Position numbers and translations under genes: made by a program. Shown here piece after piece: positions 54,435 to 63,544 of a stretch of 64,000 nucleotides of DNA. The notes beneath the pieces are model-generated. The model was given only the letters and a program-made list of their open reading frames with translations, was not told the origin of the DNA and did no database searches. This DNA is from JAJEFO01 sp965214325 (GTDB lineage Bacteria; Pseudomonadota; Alphaproteobacteria; Rhodobacterales; Rhodobacteraceae): the NCBI GenBank assembly GCA_965214325.1, contig CBDCBG010000006.1, positions 3,658,001 to 3,722,000 on the forward strand, given 5' to 3'. How positions within the stretch are numbered: position 1 is the first letter of the stretch; the number at the start of each line of letters is the position of its first letter.

Positions 54435-55249
54435 TACTGCACCTTCGCCCGGATGATGCCGGAGAGGTACTCCAGCGACATGACGATCCCGATGATCAGG
54501 ATCAGGATCGCGGCGGCCGTGTCGTACTCGTAGCGGTCAAAGGCCGTGTTCAGCGTCGCGCCGATGCCGCCCGCGCCCACAAGGCCGAGAATCGCGCTCT
54601 CGCGGAAATTGATGTCGATTCGATACATGGAAAGCCCGACGAGTCGTGGCATGACCTGCGGCTGAACGCCGTAGTTGATCCACTGAAGCCACCGCGCCCC
54701 CGAGGCCTTGACCGCTTCGGCCTGCGCCTTGTCCATCGCCTCGATGTCTTCCGCAAGCAGCTTCGACAGGAAACCGATGGTCGCGAAGGAAAGCGTGAGG
54801 AATCCGGCCAGTGGACCGAATCCGAAAATGGCGACCAGGAGAATGGCGACAATGATCTCCTGCAGCGCCCGGCTTATTGCCACTATGCCCCTGCAGGCCA
54901 GGTAGATCGGCAAGGGAGCGATGTTGCGCGCGGCGCCAAGGCCGATCGGGACGGAGATCAGGATGCCGACGACGGAAGCGGCGACCGTCATGACGATGCT
55001 TTCCAGCAGCCCTTCCCAGATGTCGCCGGCGCGACTGGTGAAGTCCGGGCTGGTGAATGCGAGAATGAATGCCCAGCCGCGGTCCAGGCCTGCATAGACC
55101 CGTCCCCAGTCGACCTCGATCGTCGTGAAGGCTGCAACAAGGTAGGCGAAGAAGCCGACGATCAGGCCCCAGCGCAGCTTCGGGTTCGACACGAATGGCG
55201 GCTTGCGCCAACCCTTTCCGAGCATTCCTTCCAGTTCCCGGTGGCTCAT
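54434..55249 (-). CDS. phnE: Phosphonate-type ABC permease, first copy
   Basis: A 271-residue permease. The start at 55249 ('MSHRELEGMLGKGWRKPPFV') overlaps the phnC stop by 4 bases (ATGA); the longer frame to 55309 lies in phnC. 'AARNIAPLPIYLACRGIVAI' near residue 125 and 'AVKASGARWLQWINYGVQPQ' near 180 match PhnE, as does 'NFRESAILGLVGAGGIGATL' near 218. It pairs with the copy downstream. Confidence 0.9.
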   Translation of the reverse strand: MSHRELEGMLGKGWRKPPFVSNPKLRWGLIVGFFAYLVAAFTTIEVDWGRVYAGLDRGWAFILAFTSPDFTSRAGDIWEGLLESIVMTVAASVVGILISVPIGLGAARNIAPLPIYLACRGIVAISRALQEIIVAILLVAIFGFGPLAGFLTLSFATIGFLSKLLAEDIEAMDKAQAEAVKASGARWLQWINYGVQPQVMPRLVGLSMYRIDINFRESAILGLVGAGGIGATLNTAFDRYEYDTAAAILILIIGIVMSLEYLSGIIRAKVQ

Positions 55250-56046
55250 TCGCCGGTCTCGACCTCCTCTTCGCCCCCGTCCTCGACCTTCCGGATTGTG
55301 GCCTCCCAATCCTCTTCGCCGTAGATGTCGGTCAACTTGTCGGGTGTCAGACCTGCCGGCAGGCCGTCATAGACGATTTCGCCAAGGCGCAATCCGACAA
55401 CGCGTGGCACGAACATCTGCGCCAGCGCCACGTCATGAATGTTGATGATCGCTGCCAGCCGGCGTTCGTGGCAGAGCTCGGTGATCAACCGCATGATCTG
55501 GCGGCTGGTCTTCGGGTCGAGCGAGGCGGTCGGCTCGTCGACGAGCAACAGCTTCGGGTCCTGTATCAGGGCTCGGCAAATCCCGACACGCTGGCGCTGG
55601 CCACCTGACAGCTCGTCGGCGCGTTTGTCGGCCATGTGCAGGAGCCCGACACGGTCCAGAAGCCGGAACGCCTCGTCCAGGTCGGATTGCGGATACCAGC
55701 GCAGGAAGCTCCGCCAGAAGCCTACATAGCCGAGTCGACCCGACAGGACGTTTTCCATCACCGTCAGCCGCTCAACAAGCGCGTATTCCTGAAAGATCAT
55801 CCCCATCTCGCGCCGGGCCCTTCGCAAGGCGCCGGAACCGAGCTTTGTCAGGTCGGTGCCTTCCAGCCAGACCGCGCCGCTTGTAGGCTGCACCAACCGG
55901 TTGACGCAGCGGATCATGGTCGACTTGCCGGCGCCCGAGGGGCCGATCAACGCCAGCACCTGTCCCTTGCCGACTTCCAGGTCAATCGCCTTGAGCGCCT
56001 GGTCACCGGTCCTGTAAGTCTTTGTCAGTTTCTGGAGGCGCAGCAT
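55246..56046 (-). CDS. phnC: Phosphonate-type ABC ATP-binding protein
   Basis: A 266-residue ATPase with Walker A 'GPSGAGKSTMIRC', the PhnC-like 'MIFQEYALVERLTVMENVLS' near residue 88, signature 'ELSGGQRQRVGICRALIQDP' and Walker B 'LLLVDEPTASLDPKTSRQIM'. 'NIHDVALAQMFVPRVVGLRL' is the switch region. The acidic C-terminal tail (after about 245) is unusual but harmless. It lies 61 bases after phnD, behind a stem-loop. Confidence 0.92.
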   Translation of the reverse strand: MLRLQKLTKTYRTGDQALKAIDLEVGKGQVLALIGPSGAGKSTMIRCVNRLVQPTSGAVWLEGTDLTKLGSGALRRARREMGMIFQEYALVERLTVMENVLSGRLGYVGFWRSFLRWYPQSDLDEAFRLLDRVGLLHMADKRADELSGGQRQRVGICRALIQDPKLLLVDEPTASLDPKTSRQIMRLITELCHERRLAAIINIHDVALAQMFVPRVVGLRLGEIVYDGLPAGLTPDKLTDIYGEEDWEATIRKVEDGGEEEVETGE

Positions 56047-56072
56047 GAAGTGTCCCCGGACAAGGGTCGGTG

Positions 56073-56092
56073 GCGGGCCCGCCGGGGCCCGC
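56073..56092 (-). repeat. Stem-loop between phnD and phnC
   Basis: GCGGGCCC and GGGCCCGC pair perfectly around GCCG. It has no T-run. As with the ugpB-ugpA hairpin, it may favour the message for the binding protein over that for the membrane parts. Confidence 0.55.
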
Positions 56093-56107
56093 GGAAGTGG
56101 TCGAGGA

Positions 56108-57079
56108 TCATTCGCAGGCGTAGGACACTCCGTTGGCCGCGTCGATCTTGCGGATGACTTCCCAGAACTCCTGATAGGTCATTTCGAGAAACTGGCCTTC
56201 GTTCGACTTCTCGAACTCGGCCTTGAGCGTCGTGCCTTCCCATTCGAAGCTGAAGAAGGAGTCACGGATCTTGTCCTGGAGTTCCGGCTTGAGGTTGTAG
56301 ACCACACCGAAGCCCGTCGTCGGAAAGGTCTGCGACTTGTAGATGGTGATCACGTCGTCTTCCTTGATGACCCCGCGGCTGATCATGCGTGACTTGACCG
56401 AGTTCGCGATCGAGGCAGCCATGTAGTCCTTGTTGGCGACGCCGAGGATCGAGTTGTCGTGCTTGCCCGAGAAGACCGGTTCGAAGTCGCGTTCCGGAAG
56501 CAGGTCGAAATCGCCCTTCAGGATGGCCGACGGCGCCTTGAAGCCGGAGTTCGAGGTGGGCGAAGTGAAGGCCAGCTGCCTGCCCTTGATGTCTTCCACG
56601 CTCTCGATGCCGGATCCAGGGTAAGTGATGATCTCCATCTCGTAGCCGAAATTGCCGTCCAGCGATGCCATGATGGTAAATGGCCGGAAGCCGGCGCAGT
56701 TGACCGCAAGCGGGTTCGATCCGGTGTTGAAGCCCGCGATGTGCAGGCGGCCCGAGCGCATCGCCTCGATCTGCGCCGCGTTGCTTTGCACCGGGAAGAA
56801 GGCAACCTCCTTGCCGGTCTCGGCTTCAAGGTGGTCCAGAAAGTCCGACCATGCCGTCTTGTAGACGGCCGGATCCTCGACCGGCGTATAGGCGAAGATC
56901 AGCCTGTCCGGATCGATCTGGTCCGCCGGATCGCTCGGGATGTCGGCAATCAGGTCCCCGTCCGCGTCGCAGAAACGCTCGTCCAGGTCGCCCCTTGGGC
57001 AATCCTGCGCCGAGGCGGTGCCGAGCGAAAGCAGCGCGATCACCGATGCGGCGAGCAGTGGCTTGATGTCAGGTTTCAT
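56108..57079 (-). CDS. phnD: Phosphonate/phosphite-type ABC substrate-binding protein
   Basis: A 323-residue secreted protein. The start at 57079 ('MKPDIKPLLAASVIALLSLG') has GGGAGAAAGAC upstream and opens a signal peptide ending near 'GTASAQ'. The mature N-terminus holds an unusual acidic 'FCDADGDLIADIPSDPADQI' segment resembling a calcium-loop, seen in some marine PhnD-like proteins. The PhnD core follows ('LIFAYTPVEDPAVY', 'FTSPTSNSGFKAPSAIL'). It may bind phosphonate, phosphite or another small phospho-compound; the ligand is not decidable by eye. Confidence 0.9.
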   Translation of the reverse strand: MKPDIKPLLAASVIALLSLGTASAQDCPRGDLDERFCDADGDLIADIPSDPADQIDPDRLIFAYTPVEDPAVYKTAWSDFLDHLEAETGKEVAFFPVQSNAAQIEAMRSGRLHIAGFNTGSNPLAVNCAGFRPFTIMASLDGNFGYEMEIITYPGSGIESVEDIKGRQLAFTSPTSNSGFKAPSAILKGDFDLLPERDFEPVFSGKHDNSILGVANKDYMAASIANSVKSRMISRGVIKEDDVITIYKSQTFPTTGFGVVYNLKPELQDKIRDSFFSFEWEGTTLKAEFEKSNEGQFLEMTYQEFWEVIRKIDAANGVSYACE

Positions 57080-57129
57080 GTCTTTCTCCCAGTTATGCGG
57101 CCTCTCCCGCCGCGGTTCGTTTCGCTCGA

Positions 57130-57945
57130 TCACGCCGGGCCGGCAACGAGGATGTCCACATCCGCGCCATCCAGCGCACTAAGCAGGTTTCCCCTTGGCC
57201 TGGCATCCACAACGATGGAATGCAGGTCCGCAAGCTCGCCGACGTTGGCGAGACCCGTGCGGCCGAACTTCTGTGAATCGATCAGAAGGTGCCGTTTCGC
57301 GGCGCGCTGCAACATCACCCGTTTCACCGCCGCGAAGCCGCGCACCGTCTCTGACGGCCCAAGGACCGACAGGCCAGACGCACCGACCACGCAGCGATCC
57401 ACGTTGAAGCGCTCAAGGAACTCCAGCGTCTCGGTCCCGACCGTCGCCGATTCCGCAGGCAGGTAGTCGCCGGGGCACAAGATCACTTCGGGCGCCCCGT
57501 GCCCGATCGTCATGGCAACCGGGATCGAGTTGGTGATCACCGTGCATTGCGTGCCCAGCCAGGCCAACGCACGGGCCATCTGGATCGTGGTGGAGCCCGA
57601 ATCGATCATCACGGTCTCGCCATCCTGCACCAGCCCGGCTGCCCGCCGCCCTATTCGTTCTCGCTCGGCAATCCGGGCAGTCGCACGCTCTTCAAGGCTC
57701 GGATAATGCCCCTGCGTCGGGGCCGAGGCACCGCCGTGAGCACGGTCAATCAGCCCGTCCTCGGCCAGCGCGTCAAGATCCCGGCGAACCGTCTCGGCGG
57801 AGACATTGAAGCGTCGTGCCAGTTCGATGATGCGGACATGGGGGCGCAACTTCAATTCCAGAAGGATCAACCGCCGCCGCTCGGGTTTCTTCAGGCGGCC
57901 CCTGCCGTTCTCCGCCATCTTGTGTCGCGTCTTTGCCTGCGCCAT
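57130..57945 (-). CDS. DeoR/GlpR-family transcriptional regulator
   Basis: A 271-residue regulator; the start at 57945 ('MAQAKTRHKMAENGRGRLKK') or the next ATG at 57918 is likely. The N-terminal winged helix is 'ELARRFNVSAETVRRDLDAL' near residues 42-61. The effector domain has the sugar-phosphate isomerase-like pattern 'MIDSGSTTIQMARAL' near 120 and 'VGASGLSVLGPSETVRGFAA' near 196. DeoR-family proteins usually sense phosphorylated metabolites. It precedes phnD by 50 bases on the same strand and probably controls the operon and perhaps the divergent phosphate symporter. Confidence 0.9.
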   Translation of the reverse strand: MAQAKTRHKMAENGRGRLKKPERRRLILLELKLRPHVRIIELARRFNVSAETVRRDLDALAEDGLIDRAHGGASAPTQGHYPSLEERATARIAERERIGRRAAGLVQDGETVMIDSGSTTIQMARALAWLGTQCTVITNSIPVAMTIGHGAPEVILCPGDYLPAESATVGTETLEFLERFNVDRCVVGASGLSVLGPSETVRGFAAVKRVMLQRAAKRHLLIDSQKFGRTGLANVGELADLHSIVVDARPRGNLLSALDGADVDILVAGPA

Positions 57946-57998
57946 CCGACCGTCCGATTCGGCAATTCCGGACAAAAATGTGGCTTTTCTGTCGAAAT

Positions 57999-58016
57999 TG
58001 CAAATATTTTGTTGCA
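57999..58016. promoter_or_regulatory. Inverted repeat in the deoR-symporter divergent region, candidate operator
   Basis: TGCAA at 57999-58003 and TTGCA at 58012-58016 are separated by the 8 bases ATATTTTG. They sit in an AT-rich island of an otherwise GC-rich divergent region of about 175 bases. The symmetry and position fit a binding site for the adjacent DeoR-type regulator. Confidence 0.4.
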
Positions 58017-58119
58017 TATCCCACAAACGGATGTGCAAGTTCCCTGCAGCAAACGGATTCCTGACGCCTGTGCGAATTTTGGCCATGCCCGAGCGCAAAC
58101 CAGAAGCCGACGTTCCTGA

Positions 58120-59781
58120 ATGATCGTCCTGGCGGCACAACTCGCGGCCGCTGTCGCGCTCCTGTTGTGGTCGGCTCGCCTGATCCGCACCGGTGTCGAA
58201 CGCGCTTTCATGCCCGACCTGAAGCGTCTCCTGAAGGATCGCGCCGACAACAAGCTTTCCGCCGCGGCAAGCGGCAGCCTTGCGGCAATGCTGATGCAAA
58301 GCTCGGCGGCCGTCGCGCTGATCGGTGCAGGCTTCGCGGTATCGGGCATGCTGGCACCCCATGCTGCGCTGGCGCTCCTCCTCGGCGCAGACCTCGGCGC
58401 AGCCATCATGGCATTGGTCCTGCTTCTTCCTGTTCAGGCGCTGGTCCCCTTTGCGCTGGTTTTCGGCGTCGCGATCTTCCTCAATGCCCGAGGCCGCAAG
58501 TCCAAGCAGGTCGGGCGCATAGTGATCGGCTTCGCACTGGTCCTGATCTCGCTTGGAATGATCCGGGATGCCGCAGCGCCCGTTGGCAGCAACTCCGTGG
58601 TCCAGAGCATTGCGGCCTATTTCCAGGGCGACCTCGTCAGCGCATTTGCAATTGGTGCGCTCATCGCCTGGGCGATGCACTCCAGCCTTGCCGCCGTGCT
58701 GACCTTCGCCGCCTTCGCCGCTACCGGACTGACCGCCGCGCCAGTGGCCGCCGCGCTGGTGATCGGCGCAAATCTCGGCGGAGGCGTCATCCCCTTCGCG
58801 CTCCTCTGGTCGAGCGAGCGTCCGGCCCGGCTCGTGGCCATCGGCAACCTTGTCGCGCGTGGCGGCATGGCGCTCCTGTCTCTTGCGCTTCTCGTGGGCG
58901 GCGTTGTCGATCTCGCGATTCTCGGCGCAGGGCCGGGCCAGCAGGTCGTCAACCTTCACCTCATGGTGAACGCCGCATTGCTCGCGCTTGCTCTGCCCCT
59001 TTCAGGCAGGCTTGTTCGCATCGCAGATGCGGCGTTGCCAAGACATGCCGAACGCACGGTTGCAACCGTTTCGGCCCTCGACCCGGATGCGCTCGACCAC
59101 ACGCCCCTGGCGCTCGCCTGCGCTCAGCGCGAACTTCTGCGCATGGCGGAAACCGTGCAGGCCATTCTGGTCCCCGTCATGCATCTGTTCCGGGGCTGGG
59201 ATCCGGGCATTGCCCGCGTGATCGAGATTCGCGAGGACGACATCGACCGAATGCACTTTGAGACGAAGATCTACATCTCGCGACTGCGCGAAAATGACAT
59301 TCCTCCCGCACAGGACAAGAAGACGCTGGAAATCGCCGCGGTGGCCAACAGCCTTGAAGAGGCCGGCGACCGGATTGCGGTTGACCTGGTTGCACTGGCA
59401 AAAAAGATGCAGGACGAAGCGATCAGCTTTTCCGACCAGGGCATCTCTGATCTCGATCATTTCCACGATCAAGTCGTCACCAACGGTCAACTTGCCCTCA
59501 GGGTGTTGACCACTGGCGATGCCGAGGCCGCACGCCAGCTCGTTGCCGAAAAGGACCGGATCCGGATCGAAGAGCAGAAGCTGCAGGAAAGGCACCTGAG
59601 GCGTCTCCAGCAAGGTGCTGCCGCCAGCCTCGAGACCACGAACATCCATCAGGACACGCTGCGCCTCCTGAAGCAGATAAACGCCGCAATTTCCTACGTG
59701 GCCTACCCGATTGCGGAGGAGACCGGCGACCTTCTGGGCAGCCGCCTTGCCTCGTTCCGAAGCGCCGGAGACGCGGCGTGA
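58120..59781 (+). CDS. Na/phosphate cotransporter family protein with PhoU-like domain
   Basis: A 553-residue protein. The membrane half (about 1-310) has two inverted Na/Pi repeats marked by 'AAMLMQSSAAVALIGAGFAV' near residue 66 and 'AWAMHSSLAAVLTFAAFAAT' near 187. The second repeat has His in place of the Gln of the QSS motif. The C-terminal half (about 330-545) is helical and PhoU-like ('VANSLEEAGDRIAVDLVALA'). It resembles E. coli YjbB, which exports or exchanges phosphate. It diverges from deoR. Confidence 0.88.
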   Translation: MIVLAAQLAAAVALLLWSARLIRTGVERAFMPDLKRLLKDRADNKLSAAASGSLAAMLMQSSAAVALIGAGFAVSGMLAPHAALALLLGADLGAAIMALVLLLPVQALVPFALVFGVAIFLNARGRKSKQVGRIVIGFALVLISLGMIRDAAAPVGSNSVVQSIAAYFQGDLVSAFAIGALIAWAMHSSLAAVLTFAAFAATGLTAAPVAAALVIGANLGGGVIPFALLWSSERPARLVAIGNLVARGGMALLSLALLVGGVVDLAILGAGPGQQVVNLHLMVNAALLALALPLSGRLVRIADAALPRHAERTVATVSALDPDALDHTPLALACAQRELLRMAETVQAILVPVMHLFRGWDPGIARVIEIREDDIDRMHFETKIYISRLRENDIPPAQDKKTLEIAAVANSLEEAGDRIAVDLVALAKKMQDEAISFSDQGISDLDHFHDQVVTNGQLALRVLTTGDAEAARQLVAEKDRIRIEEQKLQERHLRRLQQGAAASLETTNIHQDTLRLLKQINAAISYVAYPIAEETGDLLGSRLASFRSAGDAA

Positions 59782-60292
59782 GCGCGCCGAAAGACGTTGC
59801 CAGGCAGCTTCCGGTCCGCTGGGGCAGGGCTGCTCCGCCGCGCGAGCCAGTGGGGAATTGGCGCGATACCGTGTGCAGGGCGATGCCCAAGGGGTGGCCG
59901 AAGGAAGACAGGAAGCCTCGGCACGCCTCCGAAACCGAGGTGCTGGCGGAAGCCCGGACCGCCGCGTTCATCTCCGGCGCGTCAATTTGCGTCAGTCCTT
60001 GCGACAAGCGCCCCGACCATTGCGCCACGGCTCGATGCCGGACTATGCTCTGTCCGATGGCGGTCGACAGGCTGAAGCGCCGCCGGATGGAGCGCAAGGA
60101 GTGCAGGCGCCAATGTTTCGCGTCCAGGAAAGCCGCGAGGCGGGTCGGTGAAATGAGGCTGCCGGAACTTCTGAATGACCCTGCAATGGCCCGGAGCAAC
60201 TTACGAAGACGGAGGAAATGCGCGAAGCCTCGTGAGGCATCGCCAACCAAGGCCGGAACAACCGGTCCAATTCAACCCGAAAGGAGAGGAAG
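59782..60292 (+). other. Gap between the Na/Pi protein and the next importer
   Basis: About 510 bases. A plus-strand frame (GTG at 59778, overlapping the symporter stop, to 60296) stays open for 172 codons, but its composition is very basic and cysteine-rich and I recognise no family. A mirror frame on the minus strand is also open. I do not call either a gene. The importer promoter and the AAAGGAGAGGAAAG ribosome binding site lie at the right edge. Confidence 0.35.
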
Positions 60293-61318
60293 ATGAAGAG
60301 AACAACAGCCACGATCGCGGGATCGTTGATCGCGTTCGCCGCGACGGTGTCGGCGTCATATGCCGACAAGCTGACGTATTACTGCTCGGCACAGGAAGAC
60401 TGGTGCCAGCTGATGGCTCGGAGCTTCGAGGATGCGACGGGAATTGACGTGAACATGACGCGGAAGTCTTCGGGCGAGACCTTCGCGCAAATCCGTGCGG
60501 AATCCTCCAACCCCAAGGGCGACGTCTGGTGGGGTGGAACGGGCGACCCGCACCTGCAGGCGGCGGAGGAAGGCCTGACCATGCAATACATGTCGCCCAT
60601 GCGCGACCAGCTGCATGATTGGGCGATTGCGCAGGCCGAAAGCGCCGGCAACAAGACCATCGGAATCTATTCCGGAGCGCTCGGTTACGGTTACAATTCT
60701 GACCTCCTGGCTGCAAACAGCCTGCCAGAGCCGTCCTGCTGGAAGGACTTGCTGAAGCCGGAATACAAGGGGCATGTCCAGATGGCGAACCCGAATTCGT
60801 CCGGCACGGCCTACACGACCCTTGCATCGATGGTGCAGATCTTTGGCGAGGACGACGGGTTCGAGTTCATGAAGGGGCTTCACGCCAACATCAACCAGTA
60901 CACGAAGTCGGGCTCGGCTCCGATCAAGGCGGCGGGCCGTGGCGAAAACACCATAGGCATCGTCTTCATGCATGATGCGGTGAAGCAGGCCGTGTCCGGG
61001 TTCCCGATCAAGGTCGTGGCACCGTGCGAAGGGACCGGATACGAGATCGGTTCGATGTCGATCATCGAAGGCGCACGCAACCTGGAAGAGGCCAAGATGT
61101 TCTACGACTGGGCGCTCTCCGCCGAGGCGCAGAATCTCGCGCTGCAAGTTAATGCATTCCAGGTTCCGTCGAACAAGGGGGCGGAGACCTCGGAAAGCGC
61201 GCCTGACATGAGCCTGATCAAGCTGATTGACTACGACTTCAGGAAGTACGGCTCTTCAGACGAGCGCAAGCGTCTGCTGCAAAAATGGGACGAAGAGGTT
61301 TCGACCCTGCCACAGTAG
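60293..61318 (+). CDS. ABC substrate-binding protein, Fe(III)/AfuA/AepX-like
   Basis: A 341-residue secreted protein with signal peptide 'IAGSLIAFAATVSASYA'. The mature start 'DKLTYYCSAQEDWCQLMARS' and 'SGETFAQIRAESSNPKGDVW' are typical of the family 1 binding proteins that include FutA/AfuA iron or hexose-phosphate binders and 2-aminoethylphosphonate binders. A cysteine pair near residues 31 and 38 may form a disulfide. The permease begins right at its stop. Its position beside the phosphorus genes favours a phospho-organic ligand over iron; this is inference. Confidence 0.85.
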   Translation: MKRTTATIAGSLIAFAATVSASYADKLTYYCSAQEDWCQLMARSFEDATGIDVNMTRKSSGETFAQIRAESSNPKGDVWWGGTGDPHLQAAEEGLTMQYMSPMRDQLHDWAIAQAESAGNKTIGIYSGALGYGYNSDLLAANSLPEPSCWKDLLKPEYKGHVQMANPNSSGTAYTTLASMVQIFGEDDGFEFMKGLHANINQYTKSGSAPIKAAGRGENTIGIVFMHDAVKQAVSGFPIKVVAPCEGTGYEIGSMSIIEGARNLEEAKMFYDWALSAEAQNLALQVNAFQVPSNKGAETSESAPDMSLIKLIDYDFRKYGSSDERKRLLQKWDEEVSTLPQ

Positions 61319-63532
61319 GTGACGCTCGCCAAAGCAACACGGACCCCCCCGGTCTTGACTTTCTGGATCATCGCCGGGTGGGTCGGCTTCGTCCTCTGCC
61401 CCTGGTACGGGGTGGAGGACGGCTTCTTCTCGTTCGAGTGGCTGGTCGACGGCTACCCGATTGAGGAGGATTATTCCCCGGCCGCTTTCCTGATCGGACA
61501 AGGCGAGAAGCTGTGGCTGGCCCCCTTGGTGATTCCTCTCCTCCTGCCGCTTCTGGCTCTCGGGCGGGAGAAGTCCGACCCCGCCTATTTCCGCATTCTG
61601 ACCGCCGCAGGCGCGCTTGGACTTGGCTGGCTGATCATCCAGGGTTTTTCCATCGGCATCCGCGGTTTCAACTTCGAGTGGATGAATGCCGCGTTTGGCG
61701 CGCTGGGGGACCGTCAGTTCGGGATGGGATATGGCGCGATGATTTGCGCTTCCGCCTTCCTGTTCCTCTTCACCCAGGGCATCGCCGCGCGGGGTGCAGT
61801 CAATGGTGACGTCTTCGTGGTCGGCGCAATTGGCGGCGTGGTCACCATTGTCACCGCCTTTGTGTTCTTTCCCATCGCGAACATGCTGTTCTCGGCCTTC
61901 GTGACCGAGGACGGCGCACATTCGCTTTCGGCATTTGCCGGCAAGTTCTTCGATGATCGCCTGTGGGGGCTGGGCTGCCTCGCTGGCGCGAGATGCGGTG
62001 CGGCGCTGAATTCACTTGTCCTTGCCATCGCTGTCGGTTTCATCACCACCGTACTCGGCCTTGCCTTTGCCCTTGTCGTGACGCGCTCCGGCTTTCGCTG
62101 GAAGCGCATGCTCCGTGCGCTGACGGTGCTGCCGATCATCACGCCGCCTTTCGTGATTGGCCTCGCGCTGATCCTGCTCTTCGGCCTGTCCGGTTCCGTG
62201 ACCGTTTTCGTTGCCGACCTTCTGGGCACGCAGCCTACCCGATGGCTCTACGGCATGCCCGGCGTGATGATCGCGCAGACGCTGGCGTTCACGCCCATTG
62301 CCTTTCTCGTCCTGATCGGCGTGGTCGAGGGCGTCTCGCCATCGATGGAGGAAGCCGCGCAGACGCTGCGCGCCAACCGCTGGCAGACATTCCGTACGGT
62401 TTCGCTGCCGCTGATGCGTCCCGGACTGGCCAACGCGTTCCTGCTGGGCTTCATCGAAAGCATGGCCGATTTCGGGAACCCTCTTGTTTTGGGCGGCAAC
62501 TTCGATGTGCTCTCGACCGAGATCTTCTTCGCCATCGTCGGTGCGCAGTACGACCAAGGTCGCGCCGCGGTGCTTGCCATGGTCTTGCTGTTCTTCACCC
62601 TGTCCGCATTCTTCGCCCAGCGGGCCTGGCTCGGGAAAAAGAGCTACACGACCGTCTCCGGCAAGGGCGACGCAGGCGTGCACCCGCTGATGCCGAACGG
62701 TCTCGCGATTCCGGCAATGATCGTGGCGCTCAGCTGGGCGGCCTTCACCGCGACAGTCTACGGCATGATCGTCTATGGAAGCGTCGTGGAGCTCTGGGGG
62801 GTCAACAACTCGCTTACCTTGAAGCACTACGTGACGGCCTTCTCGGTACGGATCGAGGAGGAGGGCATTCGCTGGACGGGTGCCGCCTGGGACAGCTTCT
62901 GGACGACAATCACCATCGCCGCGATTGCAGCGCCCTTGACGGCGGCTGTCGGGCTGGTCGCGGCCTATCTGCTGACCCGGCAGAGCTTCGCGGGAAAGAG
63001 CGCGTTCGAGTTCGGCACGATGCTGTCCTTCGCAATCCCCGGCACGGTCATCGGCGTAAGCTACATCCTGGCGTTCAACGTGCCGCCGATCGAGATCACG
63101 GGGACGGGCATCATCCTCGTGGTCAGCTTCATCTTCCGCAACATGCCCGTGGGCGTGCGCGCCGGCATCGCTTCCATGACTCAGCTCGACAAGTCGCTGG
63201 ATGAAAGCTCCCTGACGCTCGGCGCCAACTCGTGGCAAACTTTCCGCCGCGTGATCCTTCCGCTTCTGCGGCCCGCGATTCTCGCAGCGCTCGTGTATTC
63301 CTTTGTGCGCGCCATGACCGCGATCTCGGCCGTGATCTTCCTTGTATCGGCGGAGTATGACATGGCCACAAGCTACATCATCGGGCGGGTCGAGAATAAC
63401 GACTACGGCCTCGCGATTGCCTACTCCACGACGCTGGTCTTCGTCATGCTTTCCGCCGTGGCGCTGATGCAGCTGATCGTCGGACGCACCCAAATTGGGC
63501 GTCGCATGACACAGTCGCGGTCAAATGCCTGA
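61319..63532 (+). CDS. ABC permease, fused double-domain (AfuB/AepW-like)
   Basis: A 737-residue permease starting at GTG 61319. It holds two MetI-type domains: the first EAA loop 'EEAAQTLRANRWQTFRTVSL' is near residue 345, the second 'DESSLTLGANSWQTFRRVIL' near 630. Around twelve or more membrane segments are evident. Fused permeases of this size occur in iron(III), hexose-phosphate and 2-aminoethylphosphonate importers. It shares the operon with the binding protein and ATPase. Confidence 0.9.
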   Translation: MTLAKATRTPPVLTFWIIAGWVGFVLCPWYGVEDGFFSFEWLVDGYPIEEDYSPAAFLIGQGEKLWLAPLVIPLLLPLLALGREKSDPAYFRILTAAGALGLGWLIIQGFSIGIRGFNFEWMNAAFGALGDRQFGMGYGAMICASAFLFLFTQGIAARGAVNGDVFVVGAIGGVVTIVTAFVFFPIANMLFSAFVTEDGAHSLSAFAGKFFDDRLWGLGCLAGARCGAALNSLVLAIAVGFITTVLGLAFALVVTRSGFRWKRMLRALTVLPIITPPFVIGLALILLFGLSGSVTVFVADLLGTQPTRWLYGMPGVMIAQTLAFTPIAFLVLIGVVEGVSPSMEEAAQTLRANRWQTFRTVSLPLMRPGLANAFLLGFIESMADFGNPLVLGGNFDVLSTEIFFAIVGAQYDQGRAAVLAMVLLFFTLSAFFAQRAWLGKKSYTTVSGKGDAGVHPLMPNGLAIPAMIVALSWAAFTATVYGMIVYGSVVELWGVNNSLTLKHYVTAFSVRIEEEGIRWTGAAWDSFWTTITIAAIAAPLTAAVGLVAAYLLTRQSFAGKSAFEFGTMLSFAIPGTVIGVSYILAFNVPPIEITGTGIILVVSFIFRNMPVGVRAGIASMTQLDKSLDESSLTLGANSWQTFRRVILPLLRPAILAALVYSFVRAMTAISAVIFLVSAEYDMATSYIIGRVENNDYGLAIAYSTTLVFVMLSAVALMQLIVGRTQIGRRMTQSRSNA

Positions 63533-63544
63533 GGGGAGCCTGAG

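Noticed and set aside
59778..60296. 172-codon frame with a GTG overlapping the Na/Pi gene stop
   Set aside because: Very basic and Cys-rich composition, an equally open frame on the other strand, and no family resemblance.
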